A DNA stretch of 64,000 nucleotides from positions 92,374-156,373 of the forward strand of contig NZ_FOEO01000006.1 in NCBI RefSeq assembly GCF_900110765.1, written 5' to 3'. The notes below the pieces were generated by a model, which was not told the origin of the DNA, ran no database searches, and saw only the letters and a program-made list of their open reading frames with translations. Below, piece after piece: positions 9,568 through 19,732 of the stretch; position 1 is the first letter of the stretch, and the number at the start of each line of letters is the position of its first letter. The stretch comes from Pseudomonas sp. NFACC02. GTDB lineage: Bacteria > Pseudomonadota > Gammaproteobacteria > Pseudomonadales > Pseudomonadaceae. The position numbers were made by a program, and so were the translations under genes.

Positions 9568-9963
9568 TTGATTTTTGAGGTTGCGGTCATTTTTCTGGCG
9601 GTGTTGTGGGTCGCGACGGTTGCGATGTTCATGGCCCACACCAAACGCCTGCGTACCCTGGCCACGCAGCAGGTCGAAGCTGACTCGCTGCGTGATCAGC
9701 GCATCCGCGAGCTCGCCCGACGCCTGGAGAATTACCAGGGCGGTACGGTGAAGATGGGCGAGGATCTGCACGAACTGCGCTCCATCGTCGCACCGCTTCC
9801 GGACAAGATCACCGCGCTCGAACAGCGCGACCCCTCCACACTGTCCTTCGCCCAGGCGGCACGCCTGGTCAGCATGGGCGCCAGCGTAGACGAGCTTACC
9901 CAGTCCTGCGGCCTGACCCAGGCTGAGGCGCAGTTGATGACCAAGTTGCACGGGAATAATTGA
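9568..9963 (+). CDS. DUF2802 family protein
   Basis: 131 residues starting with TTG immediately after the cheW stop. One N-terminal membrane helix (IFEVAVIFLAVLWVATVAMF) is followed by a coiled-coil stretch (about 25-75) and a helical C-terminal part (FAQAARLVSMGASVDELTQSCGLTQAEAQLM) that looks like a small helix-turn-helix-type module. The DUF2802 assignment is from recall of the Pseudomonas gene that always follows cheW. The role is unknown; the location suggests a link to chemotaxis or polar assembly. Confidence 0.82.
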   Translation: MIFEVAVIFLAVLWVATVAMFMAHTKRLRTLATQQVEADSLRDQRIRELARRLENYQGGTVKMGEDLHELRSIVAPLPDKITALEQRDPSTLSFAQAARLVSMGASVDELTQSCGLTQAEAQLMTKLHGNN

Positions 9964-10404
9964 TAGCAGGATTTTGGTTCTTCCGTTGTTGGGTACGGTG
10001 TGTATATCCGTTTCTTCGGTAACGGTTGCTTATGGTTCCGCTCTTACAGCGGGTCACTTTTGTCAAGAGAGCCACAAAAGTAACCAAAAAGGCCCTGCTC
10101 CTGGTTTGGCTTCGACTTCGTCGAAGTTCCCTCACTCCGGCGACGCTCCGTGGGCCCGCGCCGAACGGACATCCATGTCCTGACGGCGCTCTCGCGGCAT
10201 CCCTGCCGCTCGGCCCACTGCGCATCGCCTGCGTTCAGCCTGCACCCAAGTCGCGCTCTGCGGCGCCTGACATTTCTCGCAACAAGATCAAAAGCGAACG
10301 CCTATCTAGGCTTCGCCCCGATCTCTTGTAGGAGCAGTCGGAGGTTACGACGGCCGCGAAAGCGGTGGGTCAGATACACCGGCTTCGCATAGGGATAGCA
10401 CCCA
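9964..10404. repeat. Intergenic region with a long degenerate dispersed repeat and a REP
   Basis: No gene is supported in these 441 bp. About 10040-10265 resembles a dispersed sequence I recall from many Pseudomonas genomes (GGGTCACTTTTGTCAAGAG, then CCACAAAAGTAACC); its short complementary pieces suggest decay of a longer palindromic element. About 10327-10390 is a REP-like unit (TGTAGGAGCAGTCGGAGG then ACGGCCGCGAAAGCGGTG), related to the unit at 20199-20297. It separates two convergent transcription units. Confidence 0.6.
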
Positions 10405-10722
10405 TCAGCGCGGGGTAATATCCCGCTCAACCGGCTCCGGATCTGGGTCAAACCCCACCGGGAACTTGCCTTTGAGGTGCCAGGCAAACGCGATGATTTC
10501 GGCGATGGTCAGGTACAGTTCTTTCGGAATGCTGTCGCCCAGTTCCAGGCGTGCGAGCATTTTGACCAGTTCGGCGTTTTCGTAGATCGGGACCTTGTAT
10601 TCGCGGGCGATGGCCAGGATCGCTTCGGCCAAGGCGTCGTCGCCCTTGGCGGTGAGGGTAGGGGCTTGCTGGCCGTCGTAGCTCAGGGCAATTGCCTGAC
10701 GCGGGTTCTGTTCGGTGTTCAT
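10405..10722 (-). CDS. FlhB-like C-terminal-domain protein (T3SS switch family)
   Basis: 105 residues resembling only the cytoplasmic C-terminal domain of FlhB/YscU (AIALSYDGQQAPTLTAKG, EYKVPIYENAELVKMLARL). The NPTH autocleavage motif of full FlhB is not present. Its ATG overlaps the fliK stop (ATGA), so it is coupled to fliK, the hook-length ruler that normally acts on FlhB. Related stand-alone proteins (FlhX/FhlX) can partly replace FlhB-C. The role is inferred from this pairing. Confidence 0.88.
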   Translation of the reverse strand: MNTEQNPRQAIALSYDGQQAPTLTAKGDDALAEAILAIAREYKVPIYENAELVKMLARLELGDSIPKELYLTIAEIIAFAWHLKGKFPVGFDPDPEPVERDITPR

Positions 10723-12350
10723 CAGGCGTTCTCGTCGATCCAGCGTTGTTCCAGCACCGTGCGCGGTCCGTGGGTCGGTGTGCCACGGTTGCACTCCAGT
10801 TCTTTGACGTTCAGGCCGACCGCCACCAGGCGTGCGCGCAGGTTGTCCAGTTCGCCGGAGATCAACTCGGCGCTGCCCTCACGTTCCGCCCACAGCTGGC
10901 TGGACAGGTTGCCCGCGATGAGTTGCGCCTGCACCTGCAACGGGCCCAGGGGCTCAAGATCGAAGGCCAGCTCGACGCGCCAGAGTTTTTCTTTTTCCTT
11001 GATGTCCTGTGCCGCCGTTTCCGGGGCTTCTTCACGCTCGGGTGTGTCTTCGCGCTGAATCCTTACCTGCAACGGCACGATGTCGTGGGCGTTGCGCATG
11101 GGGATTTCCAGTTGCCAGGTCGTGACCTGAGTACCGTCGGCGTTGGTGCGGGTCTGTTCCAGCCCACCCAGTTGATGGCTCTGCAGGCGCGAAATAGCGC
11201 CGGCAGCCAGTTTGAGCAGGGTTTCCAGGTCGTCATTGCCGTCCGGGCTGCCTAGCGTGCGGGCCGGTAAGGGGAAGTTGATCGGCGCATTCGGCGCCGC
11301 GACCAGTCCCAGCGTTCCCAGGGCGTTGCGAATCACGCTGGGCATCGCTCGGGCGAGGGTATTGGCCGCGGCTGCGCCGTCATAACTGACGTTGCCCGGC
11401 AAACCCGGAAGGATCTGTGCGATGACCCGCAGTAGATTCGCTTTCAGGTCAGGTACCAGCGTCGGGTTTTCGCCCGCCAACAAGCGTGATTCCATGAACA
11501 GCCCGCTGGCGTTCAGCGCCTGAGCCACACCTTTGGCGGTGGTCAGTTGTTGCAGATCCGGCAGGTCTGCCAGCAACTGATCGATGCTGGCGCGCAACGA
11601 GGGTGACACGTTGTCCGGGTCGTTCATTGCGGGCAGCGGCAGGTTTTGCAGCGCGGTCAGCAAACTCTGCAGCGAGCCCTGACGGCTTTGTTGGGTCGAC
11701 AGCTGCTGTGCCAGTGCCAGTTCGTCCAGTCTATTGGGCATGGCGATGAAGTTCAGCGCCTGACTGTTCTGTACCTGCGCGCTGAGCAAACTGCCCACGC
11801 GCAAGGGTTGCGGGCTATCAACGGTCAGGCTGCTGCCCGCCAGCGCGGTATTGAGCAGCAGGACGATGGAGCGGTAATTCGCGGCCAGTGTGCCGCCACC
11901 ACTCGGAGGTTGCCCCGCCAGTTGCGCGACGTTCTGGGCCATGACTTGCGTCGTCAGGACCTTACCCTGCAACAGCGTGCCCGCAGGCAATTGGCGGGTA
12001 TCGATGCTGGTCAGGCTGTTGGCGACTGCTTTCTGCAGGTCCTGCACGCTGATCGTCAGGGTATCGGCCGAACCCTGGGCAACGTTGACCTGGGTGCCGG
12101 GCGTCAGCGGCAGGGAGCTGCTGACGGGCAGGGTGGTTTGCTGGCCGTTGGTCATGGTCAGCTTGAGCAGCAACTGGAAATCCTGGCCAAGCTGCTTGAG
12201 GCTGACCACTTCGGCGTTGGCCAGTTGACCCGAATTCAGCAGGCCCGCGCGCGGCTCCATGAGCTTGAGCACTTCGCCTGGGGCGACGCCTGCGCGTAAC
12301 AGGGCGGTGGCCGCCGCGACTGGAGAAAGATTGGGTATGTCGCCTGTCAT
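10722..12350 (-). CDS. fliK: FliK, flagellar hook-length control protein
   Basis: 542 residues, rich in Gln, Leu and Ala in the first 400, with a compact C-terminal domain (about 410-500: WQLEIPMRNAHDIVPLQVRI, WRVELAFDLEPLGPLQVQAQ) that matches the Flg_hook domain acting on FlhB. FliK measures hook length and triggers the export switch. It is divergent from ccmA, from which a 207-bp region separates it, and is coupled to the FlhB-like gene downstream. Confidence 0.9.
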   Translation of the reverse strand: MTGDIPNLSPVAAATALLRAGVAPGEVLKLMEPRAGLLNSGQLANAEVVSLKQLGQDFQLLLKLTMTNGQQTTLPVSSSLPLTPGTQVNVAQGSADTLTISVQDLQKAVANSLTSIDTRQLPAGTLLQGKVLTTQVMAQNVAQLAGQPPSGGGTLAANYRSIVLLLNTALAGSSLTVDSPQPLRVGSLLSAQVQNSQALNFIAMPNRLDELALAQQLSTQQSRQGSLQSLLTALQNLPLPAMNDPDNVSPSLRASIDQLLADLPDLQQLTTAKGVAQALNASGLFMESRLLAGENPTLVPDLKANLLRVIAQILPGLPGNVSYDGAAAANTLARAMPSVIRNALGTLGLVAAPNAPINFPLPARTLGSPDGNDDLETLLKLAAGAISRLQSHQLGGLEQTRTNADGTQVTTWQLEIPMRNAHDIVPLQVRIQREDTPEREEAPETAAQDIKEKEKLWRVELAFDLEPLGPLQVQAQLIAGNLSSQLWAEREGSAELISGELDNLRARLVAVGLNVKELECNRGTPTHGPRTVLEQRWIDENA

Positions 12351-12442
12351 CAGATCCCGACTCGGTAAAGGTGCGCTCTGGGTCGCCCGTCCTGGAAGCT
12401 ATCGCCGTTTCAGCCTGCACACGGCAACAGCGCCTATCTATG

Positions 12443-12448
12443 TATAAT
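12443..12448 (+). promoter_or_regulatory. Candidate -10 box for the ccm operon
   Basis: A perfect TATAAT lies 110 bp before the ccmA ATG in the divergent fliK-ccmA gap, directly preceded by TATG. No good -35 hexamer stands 16-18 bp upstream, so this is only a candidate sigma-70 promoter. Confidence 0.4.
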
Positions 12449-12557
12449 CCTGCGCCGACGTCATCGGCGGGCTACCGTTAAGCTGCACCAGTATAACGGC
12501 CGTCACAACGTTGACTTGAACCGCCGTGCACACCTGCTATCCGAAAAGAAGGTCCCC

Positions 12558-13193
12558 ATGTCGATCCCTGTTCTTGAAGCCGTGTCGCTGGCCTGCGAGC
12601 GTGACTGGCGTCTGCTGTTCGAGAAGCTCGACCTGCGGCTGGCGGCGGGCGATATGGTGCAGATCAGCGGGCCGAACGGCAGCGGCAAGACCAGTTTGTT
12701 GCGCCTGTTGAGCGGCTTGATGCAGCCCACGGCCGGCGATGTGTTGCTCGACGGCAAGCCTCTGTCGCAGCATCGCAGCGAACTTGCCCACCACCTGTTG
12801 TGGATCGGCCATGCGGCCGGGATCAAGGAGCTGTTAACGCCGGTGGAAAACCTGACCTGGCTCTGCGCCTTGCACCATAGCGTCGAGTCCGACGCGCTCT
12901 GGCAAGCCCTCGACTCGGTGGGACTGCGCGGTTTCGAAGATGTGCCGTGTCATACGTTGTCCGCCGGACAGAAGCGCCGTGTTGCGCTGGCCCGTCTTTA
13001 TTTGCCGGGCCCGGCACTGTGGATGCTCGATGAGCCGTTCACCGCGCTGGACAAACAAGGCGTGGCACAACTGGAGGCGCATCTGGCCGATCACTGCGAA
13101 AACGGCGGTGCCGTGGTGCTGACCACTCACCACACGCTAAGCCGTACACCGGCCGGTTATCGAGATCTGGACCTGGGGCAGTGGGCCGTATGA
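12558..13193 (+). CDS. ccmA: CcmA, haem exporter ATP-binding subunit
   Basis: ABC ATPase of the CcmABCD complex, which releases haem-loaded CcmE for cytochrome c maturation; 211 residues. Walker A is GPNGSGKTS (38-46), the signature [14 protein letters not shown] and Walker [12 protein letters not shown]. The ATG at 12558 follows AAGAAGG at the right distance; the frame continues upstream without similarity. The stop overlaps the ccmB start (ATGA). Confidence 0.95.
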   Translation: MSIPVLEAVSLACERDWRLLFEKLDLRLAAGDMVQISGPNGSGKTSLLRLLSGLMQPTAGDVLLDGKPLSQHRSELAHHLLWIGHAAGIKELLTPVENLTWLCALHHSVESDALWQALDSVGLRGFEDVPCHTLSAGQKRRVALARLYLPGPALWMLDEPFTALDKQGVAQLEAHLADHCENGGAVVLTTHHTLSRTPAGYRDLDLGQWAV

Positions 13194-13861
13194 GTCATGT
13201 GTTTACCCTGCTGATCGCCCGCGAAGCCCGTCTGCTGTTTCGCCGTCCTGCCGAATTGCTCAACCCGCTGGTGTTCTTCGCGATCGTCATCGCCCTGTTT
13301 CCCCTGGCCGTGGGGCCTGAAGCGCAATTGTTGCAGACCCTGTCACCGGGGCTGGTCTGGGTGGCCGCTTTGTTGTCGGTGCTGTTATCGCTGGACGGGC
13401 TGTTTCGCAGCGACTTTGAAGATGGTTCACTTGAACAGTGGGTGCTTTCGTCGCACCCTCTGTCTCTGCTGGTGCTGGCCAAGGTTTTGGCGCACTGGAT
13501 GTTCTCCGGTCTGGCACTCGTGCTGTTGGCGCCGTTGCTGGCACTGATGCTCGGGCTGCCGATCGCGTGCCTGCCGGTGTTGCTGTTATCGCTGTTGCTG
13601 GGCACGCCGGTTCTGAGCCTGTTGGGGGCGGTGGGTGCCGCGTTGACGGTCGGGCTCAAACGCGGGGGCTTGCTGCTGGCATTGTTGATTCTGCCGCTGT
13701 ACATCCCGGTGCTGATTCTGGGCAGCGGCGCGTTGCAGGCGGCCCTTCAGGGCATGCCCGCGACCGGCTATCTGCTTTGGCTTGGCAGCCTGACTGCACT
13801 GGCGATAACCCTGACACCTTTTGCAATTGCTGCTGGCCTGAAAATCAGCGTTGGCGAATAA
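13190..13861 (+). CDS. ccmB: CcmB, haem exporter membrane subunit
   Basis: Integral membrane partner of CcmA; 223 residues with about six hydrophobic helices and a Leu-rich middle. It retains the family segment [20 protein letters not shown]. It begins inside the last codons of ccmA and is followed by a 114-bp gap before ccmC. Confidence 0.94.
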   Translation: MSHVFTLLIAREARLLFRRPAELLNPLVFFAIVIALFPLAVGPEAQLLQTLSPGLVWVAALLSVLLSLDGLFRSDFEDGSLEQWVLSSHPLSLLVLAKVLAHWMFSGLALVLLAPLLALMLGLPIACLPVLLLSLLLGTPVLSLLGAVGAALTVGLKRGGLLLALLILPLYIPVLILGSGALQAALQGMPATGYLLWLGSLTALAITLTPFAIAAGLKISVGE

Positions 13862-13975
13862 TCGGTTCTTGACCGACTGGACAGATTTTTATCTTCAGAA
13901 CCCGGACGCTTCAATCAATAGAAGCGCCAGAACAGAACCAGACCATGAAAAGCACCGTGATGAAAAGGCAGCGTG

Positions 13976-14779
13976 ATGAACACAAGCGCCAAGGCTAAAG
14001 GCGGTATCAGTTGGGCCTGGTTCCATAAACTGGGCTCGCCGAAATGGTTCTATGGCATCAGCGGTCGTCTGCTGCCCTGGCTGAGCATCGCCGCCGCGTT
14101 GCTGATCGGCATCGGCGTGGTCTGGGGCCTGGCGTTCGCACCGCCGGATTACCAGCAGGGCAACAGCTTTCGCATCATCTATATCCACGTTCCCTCCGCG
14201 ATGCTCGCGCAATCCTGCTACGTGATGCTGGCCGTGTGCGGTGTGGTCGGTCTGGTCTGGAAAATGAAGATGGCCGACGTCGCACTGCAATGCGCCGCGC
14301 CCATCGGCGCCTGGATGACGGCCATGGCGCTGGTCACCGGCGCCATCTGGGGCAAACCGACCTGGGGCTCGTGGTGGGTCTGGGATGCACGACTGACGTC
14401 GATGCTGATTCTGCTTTTTCTGTACTTCGGTCTTATTGCGCTGGGCAACGCCGTCAGTAATCGTGACAGCGCCGCCAAGGCTTGCGCGGTGCTGGCGATT
14501 GTGGGCGTGATCAATATTCCGATCATCAAGTACTCCGTGGAGTGGTGGAACACGCTGCATCAGGGCGCAACCTTCAGCCTCACCGAAAAACCGGCGATGC
14601 CGGCTGAAATGTGGCTACCGCTGCTGTTTACCGCGCTGGGGTTTTATTGCTTCTTTGGCGCCGTGCTGCTGGTGCGGATGCGTCTGGAAGTGCTCAAGCG
14701 CGAGTCCCGTGCCACCTGGGTCAAGGAAGAAGTGTTGAAGCGCCTCGGGCAAGCGCCGCGCAAGGGGGCCGCGCAATGA
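13976..14779 (+). CDS. ccmC: CcmC, haem lyase subunit that loads CcmE
   Basis: 267 residues with six membrane helices and the tryptophan-rich haem-handling motif [15 protein letters not shown] between flanking histidine-bearing loops. It delivers haem to CcmE. The start could be the GTG at 13973 or the ATG at 13976; the ATG is used. The TGA stop overlaps the ccmD ATG. Confidence 0.95.
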   Translation: MNTSAKAKGGISWAWFHKLGSPKWFYGISGRLLPWLSIAAALLIGIGVVWGLAFAPPDYQQGNSFRIIYIHVPSAMLAQSCYVMLAVCGVVGLVWKMKMADVALQCAAPIGAWMTAMALVTGAIWGKPTWGSWWVWDARLTSMLILLFLYFGLIALGNAVSNRDSAAKACAVLAIVGVINIPIIKYSVEWWNTLHQGATFSLTEKPAMPAEMWLPLLFTALGFYCFFGAVLLVRMRLEVLKRESRATWVKEEVLKRLGQAPRKGAAQ

Positions 14780-14952
14780 GTTTTGAATCGTTCGGCGATT
14801 TTCTCGCCATGGGCAAGCACGCGCTGTTCGTCTGGACCGCCTATGGCATCTGCTTCACCGTACTGGCGATCAACGTCGCGTCACCGCTGTTGGCGCGTCG
14901 GCGTTACCTGCAACAAGAGGCGCGCCGTCTGCGCCGGGAGAGCAACACGTGA
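14776..14952 (+). CDS. ccmD: CcmD, small haem exporter protein
   Basis: 58 residues with one membrane helix ([21 protein letters not shown]) and a basic C-terminal tail ([18 protein letters not shown]), the standard CcmD layout. CcmD helps release holo-CcmE from CcmC. It overlaps both neighbours by four bases. Confidence 0.93.
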   Translation: MSFESFGDFLAMGKHALFVWTAYGICFTVLAINVASPLLARRRYLQQEARRLRRESNT

Positions 14953-15428
14953 ATCCGCTGAGAAAAAAGCGACTGTTGATCATCGTGGCGATTCTCGCCG
15001 GGGTCGGCATTGCCGTGACGCTGGCGCTCAGCGCTCTGAAAGAAAACATCAACCTGTTCTACACCCCGACCCAGATTGCCAGTGGCGAAGCACCCCGCGA
15101 CACACGTATTCGCGCCGGGGGCATGGTCGAAAAGGGCTCGCTGCAGCGTTCCGCCGATTCACTGGACGTGAGCTTCGTCGTGACCGATTTCAACAAGTCG
15201 GTGACCATTACCTACCGTGGCATCCTCCCGGACCTGTTCCGCGAAGGGCAGGGCATCGTTGCCTTGGGCAAGCTGAACGCCGATGGCGTGGTCGTTGCCG
15301 ATGAGGTGTTGGCCAAACACGATGAGAAATACATGCCGCCTGAGGTCACCAAAGCCTTGAAGGACAGCGGCCAGTCAGCGCCCGGCGCATCGGCCCAGCC
15401 AGGCGCTCTCCCGGAAAAACAGGGGTAA
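14949..15428 (+). CDS. ccmE: CcmE, periplasmic haem chaperone
   Basis: 159 residues: basic N-terminus, one signal-anchor helix (about 9-30) and a periplasmic beta-barrel domain. The haem-attaching histidine lies in AKHDEKYMP (His124 with Tyr128, the HxxxY motif). It takes haem from CcmC and gives it to CcmF/H. Confidence 0.96.
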   Translation: MNPLRKKRLLIIVAILAGVGIAVTLALSALKENINLFYTPTQIASGEAPRDTRIRAGGMVEKGSLQRSADSLDVSFVVTDFNKSVTITYRGILPDLFREGQGIVALGKLNADGVVVADEVLAKHDEKYMPPEVTKALKDSGQSAPGASAQPGALPEKQG

Positions 15429-15431
15429 ATC

Positions 15432-17405
15432 ATGATTCCCGAACTCGGCCACCTGGCCATGATCCTGGCGCTGTGCTTTGCCGTCGTGCAGGCCGTCGTT
15501 CCCTTGTTCGGCGCCTGGCGCGGTGATCGTCTGTGGATGGGCCTCGCCCAGCCGGCGGCCTGGGGACAGTTCGCGTTTCTGCTGTTTTCGTTCGGCTGCC
15601 TCACTTATTCGTTCATGGTCGACGACTTTTCGGTGACCTACATCGCCGAGAACTCCAACAGCGCCTTGCCGTGGTACTACAAGTTCAGTGCTGTCTGGGG
15701 CGCACACGAAGGCTCGTTGTTACTCTGGGCGTTGATCCTCGGCGGCTGGACCTTCGCCGTGTCGGTGTTTTCGCGTCAATTGCCTCAAGTCATGCTGGCG
15801 CGCGTGCTGGCGGTCATGGGCATGATCAGCGTCGGCTTCCTGCTGTTCCTGATCCTCACCTCCAACCCGTTCAGCCGTCTTCTGCCACAGATTCCGCAGG
15901 ACGGTCGCGACCTTAATCCGTTGCTGCAGGACATCGGCCTGATTGTTCATCCACCGATGCTGTACATGGGGTATGTCGGCTTCTCGGTCGCCTTTGCCTT
16001 TGCTATCGCAGCCTTGCTCGGTGGACGTCTCGATGCGGCGTGGGCACGCTGGTCGCGTCCCTGGACCATCGTCGCCTGGGCGTTCCTCGGCGTCGGCATC
16101 ACGCTGGGCTCGTGGTGGGCGTATTACGAACTGGGCTGGGGCGGCTGGTGGTTCTGGGACCCGGTGGAAAATGCCTCGTTCATGCCGTGGCTGGTCGGCA
16201 CTGCACTGATCCACTCGCTGGCCGTGACGGAGAAACGCGGCGTGTTCAAAAGCTGGACGGTGCTGCTGGCCATCGCCGCCTTTTCGTTGAGCCTGCTGGG
16301 GACATTCCTTGTGCGTTCCGGCGTGCTGACCTCGGTTCACGCCTTTGCGTCGGACCCTGCGCGCGGCGTGTTCATCCTGATCTTCCTGTTGATGGTCGTC
16401 GGCGGTTCGTTGACGTTGTTCGCCATCCGTGCGCCGGTGGTGAAAAGTCACGTCGGTTTCGGCCTCTGGTCGCGGGAAACCTTACTGCTGGGCAACAACC
16501 TGGTGCTGGTGGTCGCGGCGTCGATGATCCTGCTGGGCACCCTCTATCCGTTGATACTGGATGCCTTGAGCGGGGCGAAGATGTCCGTCGGCCCGCCGTA
16601 CTTCAATGCGTTGTTCGTGCCGCTGATGGGGTTGCTCATGGCGGTGATGGCCGTGGGCGTGCTGGTGCGCTGGAAAGACACCCCGATCAAGTGGCTGCTG
16701 AGCATGCTCGCGCCAGTGCTGATCGGCAGTGCGGTATTGGCGGTGATCGCCGGTTTCGCCATGGCCGATTTCCACTGGGCGGTGCTTGCGACCTGTCTGC
16801 TGGCGGCGTGGGTGCTGCTGGCCGGGGTGCGCGATCTGCTCGACAAAACCCGTCACAAAGGTTTGCTCAAGGGCATGCGCTCCCTGACCCGCAGTTATTG
16901 GGGCATGCAATTGGCACACATCGGCATCGCGGTCGTTGCGCTGGGCGTGGTGTTGTCCAGCCAGAACAGCGCCGAACGCGACCTGCGTCTGGCCCCCGGC
17001 GAGTCGGTCGAACTGGGCGGCTACATGTTCGTCTTCGATGGCGCAAAACACGTTCAAGGCCCCAACTTTACCTCTGACAAAGGCACTATCCGTGTGCTGG
17101 AAAACGGCAAGGAAGTCACTGTGCTTCACCCGGAAAAACGCCTGTACACCGTTCAGCGTTCAATGATGACCGAGGCCGGCATCGACGCCGGTTTCACCCG
17201 CGATCTGTACGTCGCGCTGGGCGAACCGCTGGACAACGGCGCATGGGCGGTGCGCGTTCACGTCAAACCTTTCGTGCGCTGGATCTGGTTCGGTGGCTTG
17301 ATCACCGCGCTGGGGGGATTGCTGGCGGCGCTGGACAAGCGGTATCGGGTCAAGGTCAGAGCGAAAGTGCGTGATGCACTCGGGTTGTCGGGAGCGGCGG
17401 TATGA
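15432..17405 (+). CDS. ccmF: CcmF, cytochrome c haem lyase
   Basis: 657 residues with about fifteen membrane helices. The tryptophan-rich motif WGGWWFWDPVENASFMPWL and the conserved segment AVWGAHEGSLLLW are present, together with a periplasmic domain before the last helix. It attaches haem to apocytochrome c with CcmH. The stop overlaps the next gene by four bases. Confidence 0.97.
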   Translation: MIPELGHLAMILALCFAVVQAVVPLFGAWRGDRLWMGLAQPAAWGQFAFLLFSFGCLTYSFMVDDFSVTYIAENSNSALPWYYKFSAVWGAHEGSLLLWALILGGWTFAVSVFSRQLPQVMLARVLAVMGMISVGFLLFLILTSNPFSRLLPQIPQDGRDLNPLLQDIGLIVHPPMLYMGYVGFSVAFAFAIAALLGGRLDAAWARWSRPWTIVAWAFLGVGITLGSWWAYYELGWGGWWFWDPVENASFMPWLVGTALIHSLAVTEKRGVFKSWTVLLAIAAFSLSLLGTFLVRSGVLTSVHAFASDPARGVFILIFLLMVVGGSLTLFAIRAPVVKSHVGFGLWSRETLLLGNNLVLVVAASMILLGTLYPLILDALSGAKMSVGPPYFNALFVPLMGLLMAVMAVGVLVRWKDTPIKWLLSMLAPVLIGSAVLAVIAGFAMADFHWAVLATCLLAAWVLLAGVRDLLDKTRHKGLLKGMRSLTRSYWGMQLAHIGIAVVALGVVLSSQNSAERDLRLAPGESVELGGYMFVFDGAKHVQGPNFTSDKGTIRVLENGKEVTVLHPEKRLYTVQRSMMTEAGIDAGFTRDLYVALGEPLDNGAWAVRVHVKPFVRWIWFGGLITALGGLLAALDKRYRVKVRAKVRDALGLSGAAV

Positions 17406-17938
17406 AGCGTTGGGTGTTGTTGATTCCGCTGGTGCTGTTTCTGGGCATGGCGGTGATTCTCTACAGAGGCCTTTACCTTGACCCTTCGGAGCTGCCTTCT
17501 GCACTGATCGACAAGCCATTTCCGGCGTTTTCCCTGCCGGCCGTGCAGGATGGCAAGCCGCTGACGCGGGATAACCTGCTGGGCAAACCGGCGCTGGTCA
17601 ACGTCTGGGGCACATGGTGCATTGCCTGTCGCGTCGAACACCCGGTGCTGACCAAACTGGCCCGGCAAGGTGTGGTGATCTACGGCGTCAACTACAAGGA
17701 CGTCAACGCCGATGCCTTGAAGTGGCTGAAGGAGTTTCACGACCCGTATCAACTGAACATCAACGATGAAGCCGGCAGCCTGGGTCTGAACCTGGGGGTG
17801 TACGGCGCGCCGGAAACCTTCCTGATCGACCGCAAGGGCATCATTCGCTACAAACATGTCGGCGTGATCGATGAGACCGTCTGGCGCGAGAAGCTTGCCG
17901 GTCTGTATCAGGGGCTGGTCGACGAGGACAAGCAATGA
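17402..17938 (+). CDS. ccmG: CcmG/DsbE, thiol-disulfide oxidoreductase
   Basis: Membrane-anchored periplasmic thioredoxin-like protein of 178 residues that reduces apocytochrome c or CcmH. One N-terminal anchor helix; active site WGTWCIACRVEHP (Cys73, Cys76) and the cis-Pro segment YGAPETFLIDRKG. The residues between the cysteines are Ile-Ala. The stop overlaps an ATG at 17935 that opens the ccmH frame. Confidence 0.95.
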   Translation: MKRWVLLIPLVLFLGMAVILYRGLYLDPSELPSALIDKPFPAFSLPAVQDGKPLTRDNLLGKPALVNVWGTWCIACRVEHPVLTKLARQGVVIYGVNYKDVNADALKWLKEFHDPYQLNINDEAGSLGLNLGVYGAPETFLIDRKGIIRYKHVGVIDETVWREKLAGLYQGLVDEDKQ

Positions 17939-17970
17939 GGCCTCTGGAAGATGCAGTGACTGGCCCGGCC

Positions 17971-17997
17971 CCTTCGCGAGCAAGCTCGCTCCCACAG
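17971..17997. repeat. Single REP unit at the ccmG-ccmH junction
   Basis: The sequence CGCGAGCAAGCTCGCTCCCA is a standard Pseudomonas REP half-unit. It lies inside the open frame that begins at 17935 and upstream of the probable ccmH signal peptide. Confidence 0.8.
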
Positions 17998-18021
17998 ATT
18001 GGGCAGCGGGCACAGGGTTGG

Positions 18022-18504
18022 ATGGCACACGTCGGGCGGCGCTTGTTTGCGGTGGGTGTGCTGGTGCTGGCGAGTGCGAGCATTGCCCACGCGGCCATCG
18101 ACGCCTACACCTTCAAAGATGAAGCCGAGCGTGCCCGTTACACCGAGTTGACCCGCGAACTGCGTTGTCCGAAATGCCAGAACCAGGACATCGCCGACTC
18201 CAACGCGCCGATTGCCGCTGACCTGCGTAAAGAAATCTATCGCATGCTCGGCGAAGGCCAGAGCAACCAGCAGATCATCGACTTCATGGTCGACCGCTAC
18301 GGCGAATTCGTGCGCTACAAACCTGAGCTGAACGCGCACACCTGGCTGCTGTGGTTCGGTCCTGCCGGCCTGTTGCTGGGTGGTGTGCTGCTGATTGGCG
18401 TGATCGTGGTGCGTCGTCGCGGCCAGCGCAGTGAAGACGCCGATGTGCTTTCCGACGAGGAGCGTCAGCGCCTCGCCCACCTGTTGGATAAAAAACACGA
18501 ATGA
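18022..18504 (+). CDS. ccmH: CcmH, apocytochrome c thiol reductase
   Basis: 160 residues from the ATG at 18022: signal peptide ([19 protein letters not shown]), the redox motif LRCPKCQNQ and a C-terminal membrane anchor ([22 protein letters not shown]). The frame is open from an ATG at 17935 that overlaps the ccmG stop; starting there would add 29 residues encoded partly by a REP unit. The ATG at 18022 gives a normal signal peptide but has only a weak ribosome site. Coupled to ccmI by a four-base overlap. Confidence 0.93.
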   Translation: MAHVGRRLFAVGVLVLASASIAHAAIDAYTFKDEAERARYTELTRELRCPKCQNQDIADSNAPIAADLRKEIYRMLGEGQSNQQIIDFMVDRYGEFVRYKPELNAHTWLLWFGPAGLLLGGVLLIGVIVVRRRGQRSEDADVLSDEERQRLAHLLDKKHE

Positions 18505-19706
18505 TCGATTTCTGGCTAGCGGCCGGCCTGCTGTTGCTGGTGGCCCTGAGTTTTCTGCTGATTCCCTTGTTGCGCGGTCGTCGCGCCCAAAGCGAAGAGG
18601 ATCGCACCGCCCTTAACGTTGCCTTGTATCAGGAACGTCTGGCCGAGCTGCAAGCGCAGCAGGCTGAAGGTGTCTTGTCGTCGGCGCAACTGGACAGCGG
18701 TCGCGCTGAAGCTGCCCGTGAGTTGCTGGCCGACACCGAAGGCACAGGGCCCGAGCGGGTCTCGCGTTTGGGCAAGCCGCTGCCGTTGCTGGTCGCGGTG
18801 CTGGTGCCCGTGCTGGGGCTTGGGCTGTACCTGCACTTCGGTGCGAGCGACAAGGTCGAGCTGTCACGTGAGTTCGCGCAGCCGCCGGGCTCGCTGGCAC
18901 AGATGACCGATCGTCTCGAACGTGCGGTCAAGGCCCAGCCGGATTCCGCCGAGAGCATTTACTTCCTTGCCCGCACGTACATGGCACAAGACCGCCCGGC
19001 CGACGCGGCGAGCATGTTCGAGCGTGCGGTCGGACTGGCGGGGCGGCAGCCCGAGTTGCTCGGGCAGTGGGCGCAGGCGCTGTACTTCGCTGACAACAAA
19101 ACCTGGACCCCGCAGATTCAGGCGCTGTCCGACGAGGCGTTGACGCTTGATCCCAAGGAAGTCACCAGCCTGGGCCTGAAGGGCATCAATGCGTTCGAAG
19201 GGCAACGGTATCAGGAGGCGGTGGATTACTGGAAGCGCCTGCTGGCCGTGCTGCCGCCCAACGATCCGTCGCGTTCGGCGCTGGAAGGCGGCATTGCGCG
19301 CGCCAGTGACAAGCTGGTGCAAAGTGGTGGCACCGTGCAGGACACGCAACCGGCTGCCACCCAAGGTGCCCGCCTCAAGGTTCGCGTCACGCTGTCCGAT
19401 GCGCTTAAAGGCAAGGTACAGCCCGGCGACACGGTATTTATCTTCGCCCGCGCCGTGTCCGGTCCGCCTGCGCCGTTGGCGGTCAAACGCGTGACGGTCG
19501 CCGATCTGCCGGTGGACGTTGAGCTGACGGACGCCGACGCGATGATGCCGCAGCTGAAACTGTCGAACTTCCCGGAAGTCCAACTCGTTGCCCGGGTATC
19601 CCGTGCAGGCCAGCCCACCGCCGGTGAGTGGATCGGTCGCAGTCAACCGTTGCCCAGCAACGTGACTGCCCGACAGGCCTTGACCATCGACAGCCCCGAT
19701 CAGTAG
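18501..19706 (+). CDS. ccmI: CcmI, cytochrome c biogenesis TPR chaperone
   Basis: 401 residues. Two membrane helices (about 3-25 and 94-112) flank a cytoplasmic region; a periplasmic TPR-like part follows ([30 protein letters not shown]) and a C-terminal beta domain ([23 protein letters not shown]). CcmI presents apocytochromes to CcmF/H. It is the last ccm gene. Confidence 0.93.
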   Translation: MIDFWLAAGLLLLVALSFLLIPLLRGRRAQSEEDRTALNVALYQERLAELQAQQAEGVLSSAQLDSGRAEAARELLADTEGTGPERVSRLGKPLPLLVAVLVPVLGLGLYLHFGASDKVELSREFAQPPGSLAQMTDRLERAVKAQPDSAESIYFLARTYMAQDRPADAASMFERAVGLAGRQPELLGQWAQALYFADNKTWTPQIQALSDEALTLDPKEVTSLGLKGINAFEGQRYQEAVDYWKRLLAVLPPNDPSRSALEGGIARASDKLVQSGGTVQDTQPAATQGARLKVRVTLSDALKGKVQPGDTVFIFARAVSGPPAPLAVKRVTVADLPVDVELTDADAMMPQLKLSNFPEVQLVARVSRAGQPTAGEWIGRSQPLPSNVTARQALTIDSPDQ

Positions 19707-19732
19707 CCCTGATCCGTAGAGAGCCTTCGCTT

